The translations under genes were made by a program, and so were the position numbers. A stretch of DNA of 64,000 nucleotides, taken from assembly GCA_024867545.1 (NCBI GenBank), contig JANFNE010000022.1, positions 796,688 through 860,687 of the forward strand, read 5' to 3'. How positions within the stretch are numbered: position 1 is the stretch's first letter; the number at the start of each line of letters is the position of its first letter. The notes under the pieces were generated by a model that made no database searches, had not been told where the DNA came from, and saw only the letters and a list, made by a program, of their open reading frames with translations. This DNA comes from Phytopythium helicoides (lineage: Eukaryota; Oomycota; Peronosporomycetes; Pythiales; Pythiaceae). Shown in pieces: positions 41,568-52,070 of the stretch.

Positions 41568-42635
41568 ATGCCCACCGACGACAAGGAATTCAAGATGACC
41601 TACCGATTCCTCGGAGACTCCGGACTACTCGTTTCCAAGCTTGCTCTCGGGTCGTGGATGCTGCCTTACCCCAATCAAACTGTCGATACGTGGTACGAGG
41701 TCGTCAAGACGGCATACGCTCATGGTATCAATTTCTTCGACACGGCCGAGAACTACGACGACGGCAATGCTGAGGTGCTGCTCGGAGGTGCCATCAAGAA
41801 GGGAATCGATGATGGAGTGTGGGGTCGCGAGGACTTCGTCATCAGCACCAAGCTGTGCTCCGGCACAAAGGGTTTGAACTTTACTGCCCCTGGCCCCAAC
41901 GCTCAGGGTCTCAGTCGCAAGCACCTCATCGAGGGAATCAAGACCTCACTCAAGAAGCTCCAGCTCGAAAACGTCGACGTGCTCTTCTGTCATCGACCTG
42001 ACAAGTTCACGCCGATTGAAGAGGTTGTCCGAGCCATGAACTTCATCATCAACCAGGGATGGACGTACTACTGGGGAACGAGCGAATGGTCTCCCATCGA
42101 CATCCAAGAGGCTTGTGCCATTGCCGATCGCCTCGGACTCATTCGTCCCATCGTGGAGCAGCCGCAGTACAACATCCTTGAGCGCTCGAAGGTGGAGTTC
42201 CTATACGCCGACCTGATCAAGACGCGCAAGCTCGGTCTCACGGTCTGGTCGCCACTTTCGAATGGCATCCTTACTGGCAAGTACAATAGTGTGGATGCGC
42301 CTGACGGCGCTCGTCTCTCGAACCCGATGTTTCGAGCCTTCACTGGTGGATTTGACGACAAGGTTGCTATGACACGCCAGCTTGATCTCATTGCTACCAA
42401 ACTCGACTGCACAATGGCACAACTCTCCATTGCATGGTGTGTCTCCAATGAGAACGTCTCAACTGTGTTGCTCGGCGCACGCAACTCGGCGCAGCTCGAG
42501 GAGACTTGCAAGTCGCTGTCGGTGGTGAACAAGTTGACCCCGGAGATCAAGGACGAGATCAATGCGATCGTGCAGTTCAAACCGAAGCTTTGGGAACCCG
42601 ACTTTCTGTATGCCATCCGCGAGCGCTTTCTCTAA
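41568..42635 (+). CDS. Kv-beta/AKR6-like aldo-keto reductase 1
   Basis: 355 residues, intact. NADPH-dependent aldo-keto reductase of the voltage-gated potassium channel beta-subunit/KAB1 type. The catalytic tetrad is complete: Asp58 and Tyr63 in FFDTAENYDDG, Lys95 in VISTKL and His142 in VLFCHRPD. The barrel core WGTSEWSPIDIQEACAIADR, QPQYNILERSKVE, VWSPLSNGILTGKYN and STVLLGARNSAQLEE matches the AKR6 cofactor pocket. It is the first of six paralogues in the window. With its 3' flank (42636-43340) it forms an inverted repeat with AKR3 (48150-49883). Substrate unknown; in animals the family binds Kv tetramers. Confidence 0.92.
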   Translation: MPTDDKEFKMTYRFLGDSGLLVSKLALGSWMLPYPNQTVDTWYEVVKTAYAHGINFFDTAENYDDGNAEVLLGGAIKKGIDDGVWGREDFVISTKLCSGTKGLNFTAPGPNAQGLSRKHLIEGIKTSLKKLQLENVDVLFCHRPDKFTPIEEVVRAMNFIINQGWTYYWGTSEWSPIDIQEACAIADRLGLIRPIVEQPQYNILERSKVEFLYADLIKTRKLGLTVWSPLSNGILTGKYNSVDAPDGARLSNPMFRAFTGGFDDKVAMTRQLDLIATKLDCTMAQLSIAWCVSNENVSTVLLGARNSAQLEETCKSLSVVNKLTPEIKDEINAIVQFKPKLWEPDFLYAIRERFL

Positions 42636-43340
42636 TGTGAGTTGTGAGCGAGTCGATCGCGATTCACTCCGGGAAACGGCAAAATGGAGCTGGCTACTGG
42701 AGGTTCCCTTTTAGTTCCTGGTTTTTCTGCTGTTTCGATATGTTTCAGAGTGCAATGCATTGGAGCTACTCGCCAATGAGAGGAAAGGAATGCTGTTGAG
42801 GTTTGATCAGATATCGTCTGTAGCAATCAATACAGATGAATTTGCGTCAGTGAAATTCAGTGCATGAAGTCTGCGTTGCAAAGTGTCTATCGTGTTGTTT
42901 CCTGTACTCTGAGCCGTTTGGATCTTTGGATCTCTTTCATGCAAATCAATGACTGAGAAACTTTTTTTTTAGATTCAAGTAGTATTTTGTAGTCTGTATG
43001 CGTTTTGTCAGCACGTAAATTGGGGTTGTGCTCGCTGGTCTACCACCCGGTAGTGTCATTCTGTCTTTGCTGTGATTGTTAGGATGGTCTGTGAGCGACC
43101 ATTGCGTTTGGCAAGGTTTGGGAGAAGGAATAATTTAACCGCATCGCGATCTTGCTATGAAAATTGACGAGTCTACCTCAACTTGAAAAGTGAGCAAATG
43201 CTAGTGTATTTGTTTTCGTCCACATAAGTAACTGATACACCGAGGTCTTGAGTAGTTGATGTCAATCCTGCTTGAGAATGTGAATAGTCATCTCGAGCCG
43301 CTCACTTCTTACGAGAAATGGCGCATTATCTTGAGATCCT
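41568..43340 (+). repeat. Inverted-repeat arm 1 (AKR1 and 3' flank)
   Basis: The 3' flank matches in reverse complement the 3' flank of AKR3. For example, 42870-43070 mirrors 48400-48620 (GTCTGTATGCGTTTTGTCAG, then the GGTCTACCAC segment). The last part, 43256-43340, mirrors the end of the START1 gene, so the arm includes a relic of a START gene. Confidence 0.75.
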
Positions 43341-44195
43341 CACCGCCAGCAATGTGCAGGGTGGTGCTTTTAGCATGGGCACATATCCTTGTCCTCGGTT
43401 CGTTTGGTTGGGGCTTTGAATCTGTGATGAGCAGCAATGGTTTGTCAGTGAGCGGTTCAGGCGTGATTCCATAGCACAGTAGCCACAGCAGAAACAGCAG
43501 CGATAAGGTGCCTGTGACTGTGGCTTGTGGTGGCTCTGGTGTCAGTGTGATTAGAAAGCAGATCGTTGACGTCGTCTATACCCAACTCCATCAAGGCTAC
43601 CGGTGCCTCTTTCGTGAGCGGTGGTTGTGCGAACACCTCGATATCGAGTGACACGGCGTTGAGTGGCGTCGGCTGCAGCGTGGGTATGCTGAGCAGTGCA
43701 AGATAAGCAGTCACAAACGGCACGGTGCGCGGAGATTTAAGCCCTGTGGTGGGCACAGTGGAGAGCGAGTCGAGCGACTTTCAAGCACCCCTGCCTCTGG
43801 CAGTGCGTTTGGGTTTGTTTTGGTCTCATCGGGTGTGTTTAGGACTAATTATGACAGCGCAGTGAGCGCATCCAGCGGCTCCGGCTAACGGAGCAACGGC
43901 ACTGGCGGGTCTTTGCCGTTGGTCAGATCGAACGGAGTGTGCCGAAAATGCAAATACTGTACGATGGAGTCGTTTACGATGACATGAGCAGGATGACGAG
44001 ATCAAGGTGTGTTTATCCTGCACTCATTAGAGCGCTTTCCATGAGCGTAATCGAGCCAATGGTGTCTACCATACGAAGTCAACTGCCAGACGAACTCGCT
44101 ACCTCGCCTTGCAATCGAAAACTGAGGCCTCACATCTCGATCTACTTCGAAGCCCACAAGACACACTTCTCGCCTCATCGACACCAGCAACGACT
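42636..44195. other. Intergenic with START relic, no intact gene
   Basis: 1.56 kb. The first 700 bases belong to the inverted repeat arm. A minus frame at 43457-43756 (99 codons, VALMELGIDDVNDLLSNHTD) is not recognised and is weakly supported. The last 170 bases are the AKR2 5' flank. Confidence 0.5.
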
Positions 44196-45263
44196 ATGTC
44201 CACCGACAACAAGGAATCCAAGATGACCTACCGATTCCTCGGAGACTCCGGACTACTAGTCTCCAAGCTCGGACTCGGGTCATGGGGAATTCCAAACCCC
44301 AGCCAAACCGTCGATGCATGGTACGAGGTCGTCAAGACGGCATACGCTCATGGTATCAACTTCTTCGACACGGCCGAGAACTACGACGACGGCAATGCTG
44401 AGGTGCTGCTCGGAGGTGCCATCAAGAAGGGATTCGAAGACGGAGTGTGGAGCCGGGAAGACCTCGTCATCAGCACCAAACTCTTCAGTGGAAACCGAGG
44501 CAGCAATGATCCCGCGCCTGGCCCCAACACTCAGGGTCTCAGTCGCAAGCATCTCATCGAGGGAATCAAGACCTCACTCAAGAAACTCCAGCTCGAAAAC
44601 GTCGACGTGCTCTTCTGTCATCGACCTGACAAGTTCACGCCGATTGAAGAGGTTGTCCGAGCCATGAACTTCATCATCAATCAAGGTTGGACATTCTACT
44701 GGGGAACCAGCGAGTGGTCTCCCATCGACATCCAAGAGGCTTGTGCCATTGCCGATCGCCTCGGACTCATTCGTCCCATCGTGGAGCAGCCGCAGTACAA
44801 CATCCTTGAGCGCTCGAAGGTGGAGTTCCTATACGCCGACCTGATCAAGACGCGCAAGCTCGGTCTCACTGTCTGGTCGCCACTTTCGAATGGCATCCTT
44901 ACTGGCAAGTACAATAACGGCAGTACGCCCAATGATTCGCGCCTCTCCAACCCAGCAATCCTTCCATTTGTTGGTGATTTTGAAGGCAAGGTTGCTGTGG
45001 CACGCCAACTTGCTCCCATTGCTGCCAGACTCGATTGCACAATGGCTCAACTCGCCATCGCATGGTGCGTCTCCAACGAGAGCGTCTCGACCGTGATCCT
45101 CGGTGCACGCAACTCGGCGCAGCTCGAGGAGACATGCAAGGCGCTGTCGGTGGTGGACAAGCTGACCCCTGAGATCAAGGCTGAGATTGATGCGATTGCG
45201 CAGTTCAAGCCTCAGCTGTGGGAGCCGGACTTCTTCTACGGCATCCGCGACCACTTCCTTTAA
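44196..45263 (+). CDS. Kv-beta/AKR6-like aldo-keto reductase 2
   Basis: 355 residues from the start MSTDNKESKM at 44196, which matches the start of the other copies; an upstream in-frame ATG at 44109 is not conserved. The tetrad is kept (FFDTAENYDDG, VISTKL, VLFCHRPD). It differs from AKR1 mainly in two surface stretches: FSGNRGSNDPAPGPNTQG and LPFVGDFEGKVAVARQLAPI. Synonymous sites in the central 500 bases are almost identical to AKR1, which suggests gene conversion. It opens the duplicated block AKR(+), START(+), AKR(-). The 3' flank GGTGGAATGGGTGGTCGGCA is nearly repeated after AKR5. Confidence 0.92.
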   Translation: MSTDNKESKMTYRFLGDSGLLVSKLGLGSWGIPNPSQTVDAWYEVVKTAYAHGINFFDTAENYDDGNAEVLLGGAIKKGFEDGVWSREDLVISTKLFSGNRGSNDPAPGPNTQGLSRKHLIEGIKTSLKKLQLENVDVLFCHRPDKFTPIEEVVRAMNFIINQGWTFYWGTSEWSPIDIQEACAIADRLGLIRPIVEQPQYNILERSKVEFLYADLIKTRKLGLTVWSPLSNGILTGKYNNGSTPNDSRLSNPAILPFVGDFEGKVAVARQLAPIAARLDCTMAQLAIAWCVSNESVSTVILGARNSAQLEETCKALSVVDKLTPEIKAEIDAIAQFKPQLWEPDFFYGIRDHFL

Positions 45264-46958
45264 GGTGGAATGGGTGGTCGGCAGATCACATGGTGAGCCA
45301 CCGCACGGAGTTGGCTGGCTTTCCTGTTGCTTGCTCTTTGAATGTCTGCATGCCACTTTCAGATTGCAAAGCAATGACAACGATGCCTCATTTCACTGTT
45401 TCACCTAGCAGTCATATTCGTTTGCATTGTTGGTGGAAACATTATTCGATACCCTCCTTCCTGTCGAAGCGTGTATCTCCTTCATTCAGGTACACTGATG
45501 TCTTTCACGTCGAAGCAAGTTGTTGTCGCGCCGTCGTTCGAAAAACGACAGTTATATCTGTACTCGTGGACGAGACTTGGCTTGCTCGCATACTGAATAA
45601 GAAGGCTGAAAGGACCGAGCTTCGCCTTTTCACAGGAGACGGCGGTTTGGTTTGATTGCTCGCACAACGAGTACACAGGTCGTGTGGGCTTGCGCACAGT
45701 CGTCTGTGAAACTCATATTGCTCATTCGGTAGAATAATTGTCTAGAATCCTGCTCTATTGAAAAGCGAGGAACTTCCTTGTTGAACGTCCCGAAATGAGA
45801 ATTCTTGGCATTCCCTTCGTGGGAGTGGAGACGATCGCAGCAAAGAAGGCACTGATTGCCAAACCATGCTTTCGAGCCTCCTAAGAACAGTCTACGTTGT
45901 TGTCTCCCAGCTCAAGAATTGTTGCGTCTGTACACACTAGTCCACTTTGCCTCTCTCACAGCCAATTCACTGTCGCTTTAGCAGAGCTCAGGGTGATTTT
46001 TTTCGTGGCAGCAAGGCGTTGTCGTGACGGTGAGCTTCGATGATCCCCTCCAGCCAATTTTCGGGTCGATTTAGGAAAGATTTGCCGATGTATGGACATG
46101 AAGAGTCTACTTGCTCGGAAAGAAGATAGTAACTTGGGTGAAGGCACACCCTCGATGACGATGCCAACACGACCGCCAATCGAACTGGTGGGTGAATTGG
46201 TACAGCAATGATGAATGGCACGAAGTCACAGGACTCGAACGCGGTGCTAATGAAGTATGGTGAAGTCCCAGCAGCTCTTAAAGGAAGAATACTGTCCAAA
46301 CGAGTGTTCTCCTCTCGAGCTGCATTCACTTTTCCGTCGCCTGATGTCGAAGATTATCCAACCCTTCGCTGATGCATCAGCATATCCTGGATATGGGAAG
46401 ATTCTTGATGGGGATGACGCTGCGCTGAAGTATTAACCGCGGCCATAGAGTCGAGTCATCAGTTTGGTGATCACGATCAAGCAGAAGCGCATCACTCATG
46501 TGGAGGGTCCAAGAAGCTCTGTGGTATACCGTCGAATTAATCACCAACAGCACTACCAGCACCAGGAGTAACTGTAGTAGCAACACCACCAGCACTAGTG
46601 CTACCAGCGGGAGAGCAATAGTTTTCGTAGACCATCGACCATAGTGGCGGCGTGTGCACGCGACACCACAACAAGTGGGTGGTGCGGGATCGCCAAATCA
46701 ACTCATCCAATCGGAACAAATCCTCAAGCGATCTTCCTGACTGACGCGAATAGCTCAACTCAGCACCTCGTGGCTGAGCTCTGCTTGCTGCTCCAGTCTC
46801 TTCCCGCTGGCACGGGACCCGCGATGGGCGAAGTGGGAGTCGACGTGCTTGTGTGCTGTCGGGTCATGTATCATCACAGTGTCGCCAGCTCAAATGCATC
46901 TCTCATATTTTTGCTTGCCAAACTTCATTTGTCGTATCTCGAGCAACGATCAACAAGC
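45264..46958. other. Long spacer with START relic
   Basis: 1.7 kb, homologous in order to 59762-61798. It holds a degraded minus-strand START fragment (next entry). A shared block contains ATTAACCGCGGCCATAGAGT, found again at 60908. Confidence 0.55.
45956..46329 (-). pseudogene. START-domain gene relic
   Basis: The minus frame reads RLFMSIHRQIFPKSTRKL, which lines up with RHATYLYRQVSPNRMHVYI of the START2 protein. Adjacent frames add RQRLAATKK. No open frame of useful length remains. The equivalent place in the second block (60281-60724) keeps a better match. Confidence 0.45.
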
Positions 46959-48165
46959 ATGACCGACAGCGCGGATGATTCTCGAGCTCCCTCTTTGGCA
47001 AGTCCGTTCCCTCCGCTCCATCTTTCTGATGACGAGAAGCAGACCATTCTACACAAGGTAGACGAGCTGGTGAGCGAGTCGCTGGTCGAGTATGAGCAAT
47101 TCCTGTCTCAAGACCGCGCCACCGTGTCAGAAAAACAGTGGGAGCACGTTACAAACAGAGATGGCTTGGCGTCGTATCGCAAGCGTTGCGTATCTCCTCG
47201 TCCATCCGGCATGTCCAAAGTTCACTCGGTGCTCGTGGTGGGCGAGATAGAGGGAACTGTCGAGGATGTCTTGCTCGGGGGTGTACAAGTCACAGCTGCC
47301 TTGTCAGCCGTGTTCAAGGACTACGTGTACGCGTGGTCCTCAGCTGTTAGGTATGCGCCCCTCAGCTCCATCATTGAGCCCGACATTTGAGTTCCCCGGC
47401 AGAATGGTCCGCATCGTCTGGGACCTGCTCGGCTCACTGACTTCAAACCTGGGGACTATGATGAAGCCTCGTGACTTCGTGGTGGAGATTGCGACCGGAA
47501 TAACCATCAACTCAAAAGGTGAGCAAATCGGTTACTTGTTTTCTCACTCAGTTAATGTTGCTTGCGCACCCCCACTGCCCAAAGCTATTCGCGCGACGAG
47601 GTGCTTCACGTACCTCTATCGTCAAATCTCTCCCAATCGGGTGCACGTGTACGTCACGGGCTGTATCGACCTTAAAGGGCGAATCCCGACTCGCGTTGCT
47701 GTACGTCTGTCGATCGATGCCGTAATCGAGCTTGCGACCCGCATCATCAGTTTCTCTGGAATCAAGAAGCGAACATTTTTGGTAAATCAGCAACAACAAT
47801 TTCCGAGAGACTCTGTTGGAGATATCTTCCCTTTCGGTATTCCAGCCAACTTTAATGCTGTTGGCTACAGTGGTGATTGCAGTGTGTGCGGAAAAAGATC
47901 TTCAAGCTTGCTGGGGTTGGGAAAGTCATGCACGGCATGTCGGAAGCCAGCGTGTTCGACCTGCACCAAGTCAAAGCGTGTCATCGTCTCCAGAGATACA
48001 ACAAGTAAGCCGAAGGAGACTCTAGTATCGACCAAGAAGTTTCCCTTCTGCTTGACATGTGAACAACGCGCCATGGAGCTTAGCGGGTGGGACTTGAGTG
48101 CAATTGAGATTGCTACCACCGGAACGAAACATGATGGGAAAATGATAATCTGCCATTTCTCATAG
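46959..48165 (+). CDS. START-domain protein with C-terminal zinc finger (START1)
   Basis: A lipid-binding START-like domain (residues about 60-275) followed by a FYVE-like or related zinc finger, a combination expanded in oomycetes. The start at 46959 is MTDSADDSRAPSLASPFPPL, identical in style to START2; an in-frame upstream ATG at 46644 is possible. START motifs: VHSVLVVGEIEGTVEDVLLG, MVRIVWDLL, KPRDFVVEIATGITINSKGE, YLYRQISPNRVHVYVTGCID and RLSIDAVIELATRIISFSG. The finger has CSVCGKRSSSLLGLGKSC, CRKPACSTCTKSKR and FCLTCEQRA, giving four CxxC-type pairs. One extra C near 47381 breaks the frame at EP-TFEF. No signal peptide. It may bind lipid on endosomes; untested. Confidence 0.78.
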
Positions 48166-48818
48166 GTACTTCTCATAGGTAGAGAGCGGTTGGACATGGT
48201 AATGTGCACATTATGCAAGATTGTCATGGCAACAAGTCTGGACCTCCTGATGCTTGTTTCTTAGTCGACCAAGCACTGAGTCCAATCACTGCAAATAGAG
48301 GAAATTTCGTAAACGCAACGCTGAAAATGAGTTCTCTACCCGGAATGCAACTGGCACACAAACCATCGTCTCGATCGTCCTAACAATCACAACAAAGACA
48401 GAATGACACTACCATGTGGTAGACCAGCGAGCACCATCCCAATTTACGTGCTGACAAAACGCATACAGACTACAAAATACTACTTGAATCTAAAAAGTTT
48501 ATCAGTCATTGATTTGCATGAAAGAGATCCAAAGATCCAAACGGCTCAGAGTACAGGAAACAACACGATAGACACTTTGCAACGCAGACTTCATGCACTC
48601 AATTTCAGTGACGCAAATTCATCTGTATTGATTGCTACAGACGATATCTGATCAAACCTCAACACTCCTTTTCTCTCGTTGGCGAGTAGCTCCTATGAAT
48701 TCCAATCTGAAACATATCGAAAAAGCAGAAAAGCAGGAACCAAAAGGGGGCCCCCAGTAGCCAGCTCCATTTTGCCGTTTCCCGGAGTGAATCGCGATCG
48801 ACTCGCTCACAACTCACA
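48166..48818. other. Spacer, part of inverted repeat arm 2
   Basis: 3' flanks of START1 (+) and AKR3 (-). It mirrors 42636-43340. No gene. Confidence 0.6.
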
Positions 48819-49883
48819 TTAGAGGAAGCTCTCACGGATGGCATACAGAAAGTCGGGTTCCCAAAGCTTCGGTTTGAACTGCATGATCGCATCAATCTCA
48901 GCCTTGATCTCCGGCGTCAACTTCGCCACCACCAACAGCGACTTGATCGTTTCCTCGAGCTGCGCCGAGTTGCGTGCACCGAGTAGCACGGTCGAGACGT
49001 TCTCGTTGGAGACACACCAAGCGATGGCGAGTTGAGCCATTGTGCAGTCGAGTTTGGCAGCAATGGGAGCGAGCTGACGTGCGATTGCGACCCTCTCCTC
49101 AAAATCGGGGAGGAACCCACGGAATGTAGGATCTGCAAGCCGCGAACCTTCAGGCGTGTTGTTGTTGTATTTGCCGGTCAGGATACCATTGGAAAGTGGC
49201 GACCAAACAGTGAGACCGAGCTTGCGTGTCTTGATGAGATCGGCATACTGGAACTCCACCTTCGAGCGCTCAAGGATGTTGTACTGCGGCTGCTCCACGA
49301 TCGGTCGGACCATTCCAAGGCGATCGGCGATATTGCAGGCTTCTTGGATGTCGATGGGAGACCACTCGCTCGTTCCCCAGTAGAATGTCCAACCTTGGTT
49401 GATGATGAAGTTTATGGCACGAACGACCTCTTCAATCGGTGTGCACTTGTCAGGTCGATGACAGAAGAGCACGTCGACATTTTCGAGCTGGAGCTTCTTG
49501 AGCGATGTCTTGATTCCCTCGACGAGGTGCTTGCGGCTGAGACCCTGACCATTAGGACCAGTTGCCGTGGAGTTGAAGCCTTTGGTTCCACCGCATAGTT
49601 TGGTGCTGATGACGAGGTCTTCACGTTCCCACAGTCCGTCTTGGATTCCCTTCTTGATGGCATTGCCAAGCAGCACCTCAGCATTGCCGTTATCGTAACT
49701 CTCGGCCGTGTCAAAGAAGTTGATGCCATGAGCGTACGCAGTCTTGACGACCTCATACCATGCGTCGACGGTTTGGCTGGGGTTTGGGATCATCCAAGAC
49801 CCGAGCGCGAGCTTGGAAACGAGTAGTCCTGAGTCTCCGAGAAACCGGTAGGTCATCTTGGATTCCTTGTCGTCGGTGGACAT
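48819..49883 (-). CDS. Kv-beta/AKR6-like aldo-keto reductase 3
   Basis: 354 residues from MSTDDKESKM at 49883. A longer in-frame version starting at 50030 adds 49 residues absent from the paralogues and is not preferred. The tetrad is kept (FFDTAESYDNG, VISTKL, VLFCHRPDK). Distinct stretches are CGGTKGFNSTATGPNGQG and FRGFLPDFEERVAIARQL. It points toward START1. Two ATTAYCCAGGC motifs 27 bases apart lie about 160-190 bases upstream (50040 and 50067). Confidence 0.9.
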   Translation of the reverse strand: MSTDDKESKMTYRFLGDSGLLVSKLALGSWMIPNPSQTVDAWYEVVKTAYAHGINFFDTAESYDNGNAEVLLGNAIKKGIQDGLWEREDLVISTKLCGGTKGFNSTATGPNGQGLSRKHLVEGIKTSLKKLQLENVDVLFCHRPDKCTPIEEVVRAINFIINQGWTFYWGTSEWSPIDIQEACNIADRLGMVRPIVEQPQYNILERSKVEFQYADLIKTRKLGLTVWSPLSNGILTGKYNNNTPEGSRLADPTFRGFLPDFEERVAIARQLAPIAAKLDCTMAQLAIAWCVSNENVSTVLLGARNSAQLEETIKSLLVVAKLTPEIKAEIDAIMQFKPKLWEPDFLYAIRESFL

Positions 49884-50368
49884 TGCTGAGTCGTTGCTGG
49901 TGTTGATAAGGCGCGAGGAGTGTCTTGTGGGCTTCGAAGTAGATCGAGATGTGAGTCCTCGTTTTTCGATAGCCATGCGAGGTTCCGTTTCAGCGAGTTC
50001 ACCTTCGACGCAGGGATTCTTCGAGTTCACCTTGGCTCAATTACCCAGGCGCGCGAGAAGTGCTCAATTATCCAGGCACTTGAGCGTACCGCCTTGGCTC
50101 GCAAGTGAACCGGCTTTGGATCGTGTAAACTCTCATCAAAACATTGGTCCAGTGCTTGTCAAAGCCAAAACGTGGTCCCTCGGCGCACGTTGAAGTGCCC
50201 TCGTCATCTGACGCACGCGACGTCACCGGATTGCGTCGCCCGCCCTCTATTAAGTCCATTCCCCTCACATGTCGCAGCACCACCACTCACCCCCTCGCGA
50301 CCAAGTCGCTACGCCAAGAGCTCACTTGGCCATCAGCTTCCTCCGCCGCGCCAGCTCCTCGCTCCCTC
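49884..50368. promoter_or_regulatory. Divergent promoter of AKR3 and NMD3, with paired motif
   Basis: 485 bases between divergent genes. ATTACCCAGGC at 50040-50050 and ATTATCCAGGCA at 50067-50078 are 27 bases apart, start to start. The same pair with the same spacing is found upstream of AKR4. Confidence 0.5.
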
Positions 50369-52008
50369 ATGGCCATGTGCGTCGCTGCTTACCGTCGTCG
50401 CTGTTGCTATAGGCCCGTGGCTCGCTCTGACGCTCGTTGCGCAGCTCCTGCTGCATGTGCGGCGTGGCCATCGAGCCCAACGCCATGAACATGTGCGCGT
50501 CCTGCGTGGCGACCGAGGTGGACGTGGCCGAGGGCATTGAGCTCGACGCGGAGCTCGTGCAGTGCCGCGGCTGCTTGCGCTACCAGCCGCGCGGCAAGGG
50601 CCAGCAGGCGTCGAGCTACTCTGGCGCCTGGCTGTGGTGCGACTGGGAGTCCAAGGAGCTCATGGCGCTGTGCCTCAAGAGCATCGCGGGACTGCACAAG
50701 GCCAAGCTTGTGGACGCAGGATTCATTTGGACAGAGCCGCACTCCAAGCGCGTCAAGCTCAAGCTCACGCTGCAGAGAGAGGTCATGAACCACGCGCGCG
50801 TGCAGAACTCGTGCGTCGCCACGTTCGTCGTGCAGACCGTCAAGTGCCCCGACTGTACCAAGCAGTACCGCAACAACACGTGGCGCGCGCTCGTGCAGAT
50901 CCGCCAAAAGGCAGAGCACAAGCGCACCTTCCTGCGACTCGAGCAGGAGATCCTTAAGCACAAGGCGCACGCCGACGCCATCGGCATCACATCGGTCAAG
51001 GAGGGCATCGACTTCTACTTTGGCTCCAAGTCGGCGGCCGAGCGGTTCATTCACTTCCTCACGGCGCACGTGCCAATGCGCGCCAAGTCCTCCAGCAAGC
51101 TCATCTCCGAGAACGTGCACAACGGCACGGCCAACCTGCAGACTACCTACAGCGTCGAGCTGTGTCCCATCTGCAAGGATGACCTGCTCGTGCTGCCGAC
51201 CAAGTTTGCCGCCAGCTGCGGCAACATCTCGCCCCTCGTGCTGTGCGCGCGCACCACGTCGCTGCTGCACCTTCTGGACCCTCGTACCGGTCAGCACGCC
51301 GAGCTCGCTGGCGAAAAGTACTGGAAGGTGCCGTTCCTGGCGCTCGAGACGAGTCCAGCGCTGTCCGAGTTCGTTGTGCTCGACGTTGAGCCCGTGGAGA
51401 GCGCTGCTAACGCCAGAAACGCACCGACCGTCACGGCATCTGGTCGCCGAAAGCGGAAGAACAGGTTTGTCGTCGCGGACGTCGAGGTCGCGCGCGCGAG
51501 CGACTTTGGCGTGAATGACACGACGTACATCATCCGAACGCACCTCGGCGCCGTGCTGCACGCCGGCGACACGGTCAAGGGCTATGACCTGACGACGTCT
51601 AACTTCAGCTCACGTCAAACCGTTGGGCTCAAGCACGAGCTTCCCGACATTGTGCTTGTGCGCAAGGTGTTCACGCACGACAACATGGACGGCGGCAAGA
51701 AGTCGGAGGAGAAGCGCAAGCTCGAGACGCTTGGTGCACAGCGGCGTGGCAAAGTTAGCAAAGCTGAGGCTGCACGCATGGAGCAGGAGCTCGAGGCCTT
51801 CACGGAGGAATATCTCGCTGAAGAGCTGGAGGCTGCACTGGAGCTCGACGACGATGATGATGGCGACGACGAATTCGACGACGAGGACGAGGAAGAGAAC
51901 GACGAAGAGGATTTTGACGAGGACGACCAGGAAGTTGGCGAGGGCGTGCAGGTCGAGGAAGAGGACGATGTCGAAGTTAGCGCCAAGCCGTCTCCGGCTG
52001 ACAAGTAG
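50369..52008 (+). CDS. NMD3: NMD3, 60S ribosomal export adaptor (intact)
   Basis: Exon 1 is only 8 bases (50369-50376, ATG GCC AT), the intron ends at 50444, and exon 2 runs to 52008. The same tiny first exon occurs in the split paralogue. It reads MAI-SCCMCGVAIEPNAMNM then CASCVATEVDVAEGIELDAE, with CRGCLRYQPRGKG: the paired zinc knuckles of NMD3. VVQTVKCPDCTKQYRNNTW is a third. The body includes HNGTANLQTTYSVELCPICK and DFGVNDTTYIIRTHLGAVLH. The C-terminus is very acidic (ELDDDDDGDDEFDDEDEEEN). About 530 residues, no frame break. Nuclear; binds pre-60S and CRM1 by family knowledge. Leucine-rich export signals were not resolved by eye. Confidence 0.92.
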
Positions 52009-52070
52009 GTAATCGTAGGGAGAATCCATGCACATTCATGCGATCGATATAGTACGAATCACTGTTGCTC

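Larger units (their letters stand above)
48150..49883 (-). repeat. Inverted-repeat arm 2 (AKR3 and 3' flank)
   Basis: Partner of the arm at 41568-43340. The two arms enclose AKR2 and START1 in a spacer of about 4.8 kb. Similarity in the coding part is high; in the flank it is clear but with small gaps. Confidence 0.75.

Noticed and set aside
43457..43756. 99-codon minus-strand frame as a gene
   Set aside because: No motif, no homologue in the second block, and it lies in array spacer DNA.
50407..52035. Long minus-strand frames opposite NMD3
   Set aside because: Shadow frames without motifs; NMD3 is certain.
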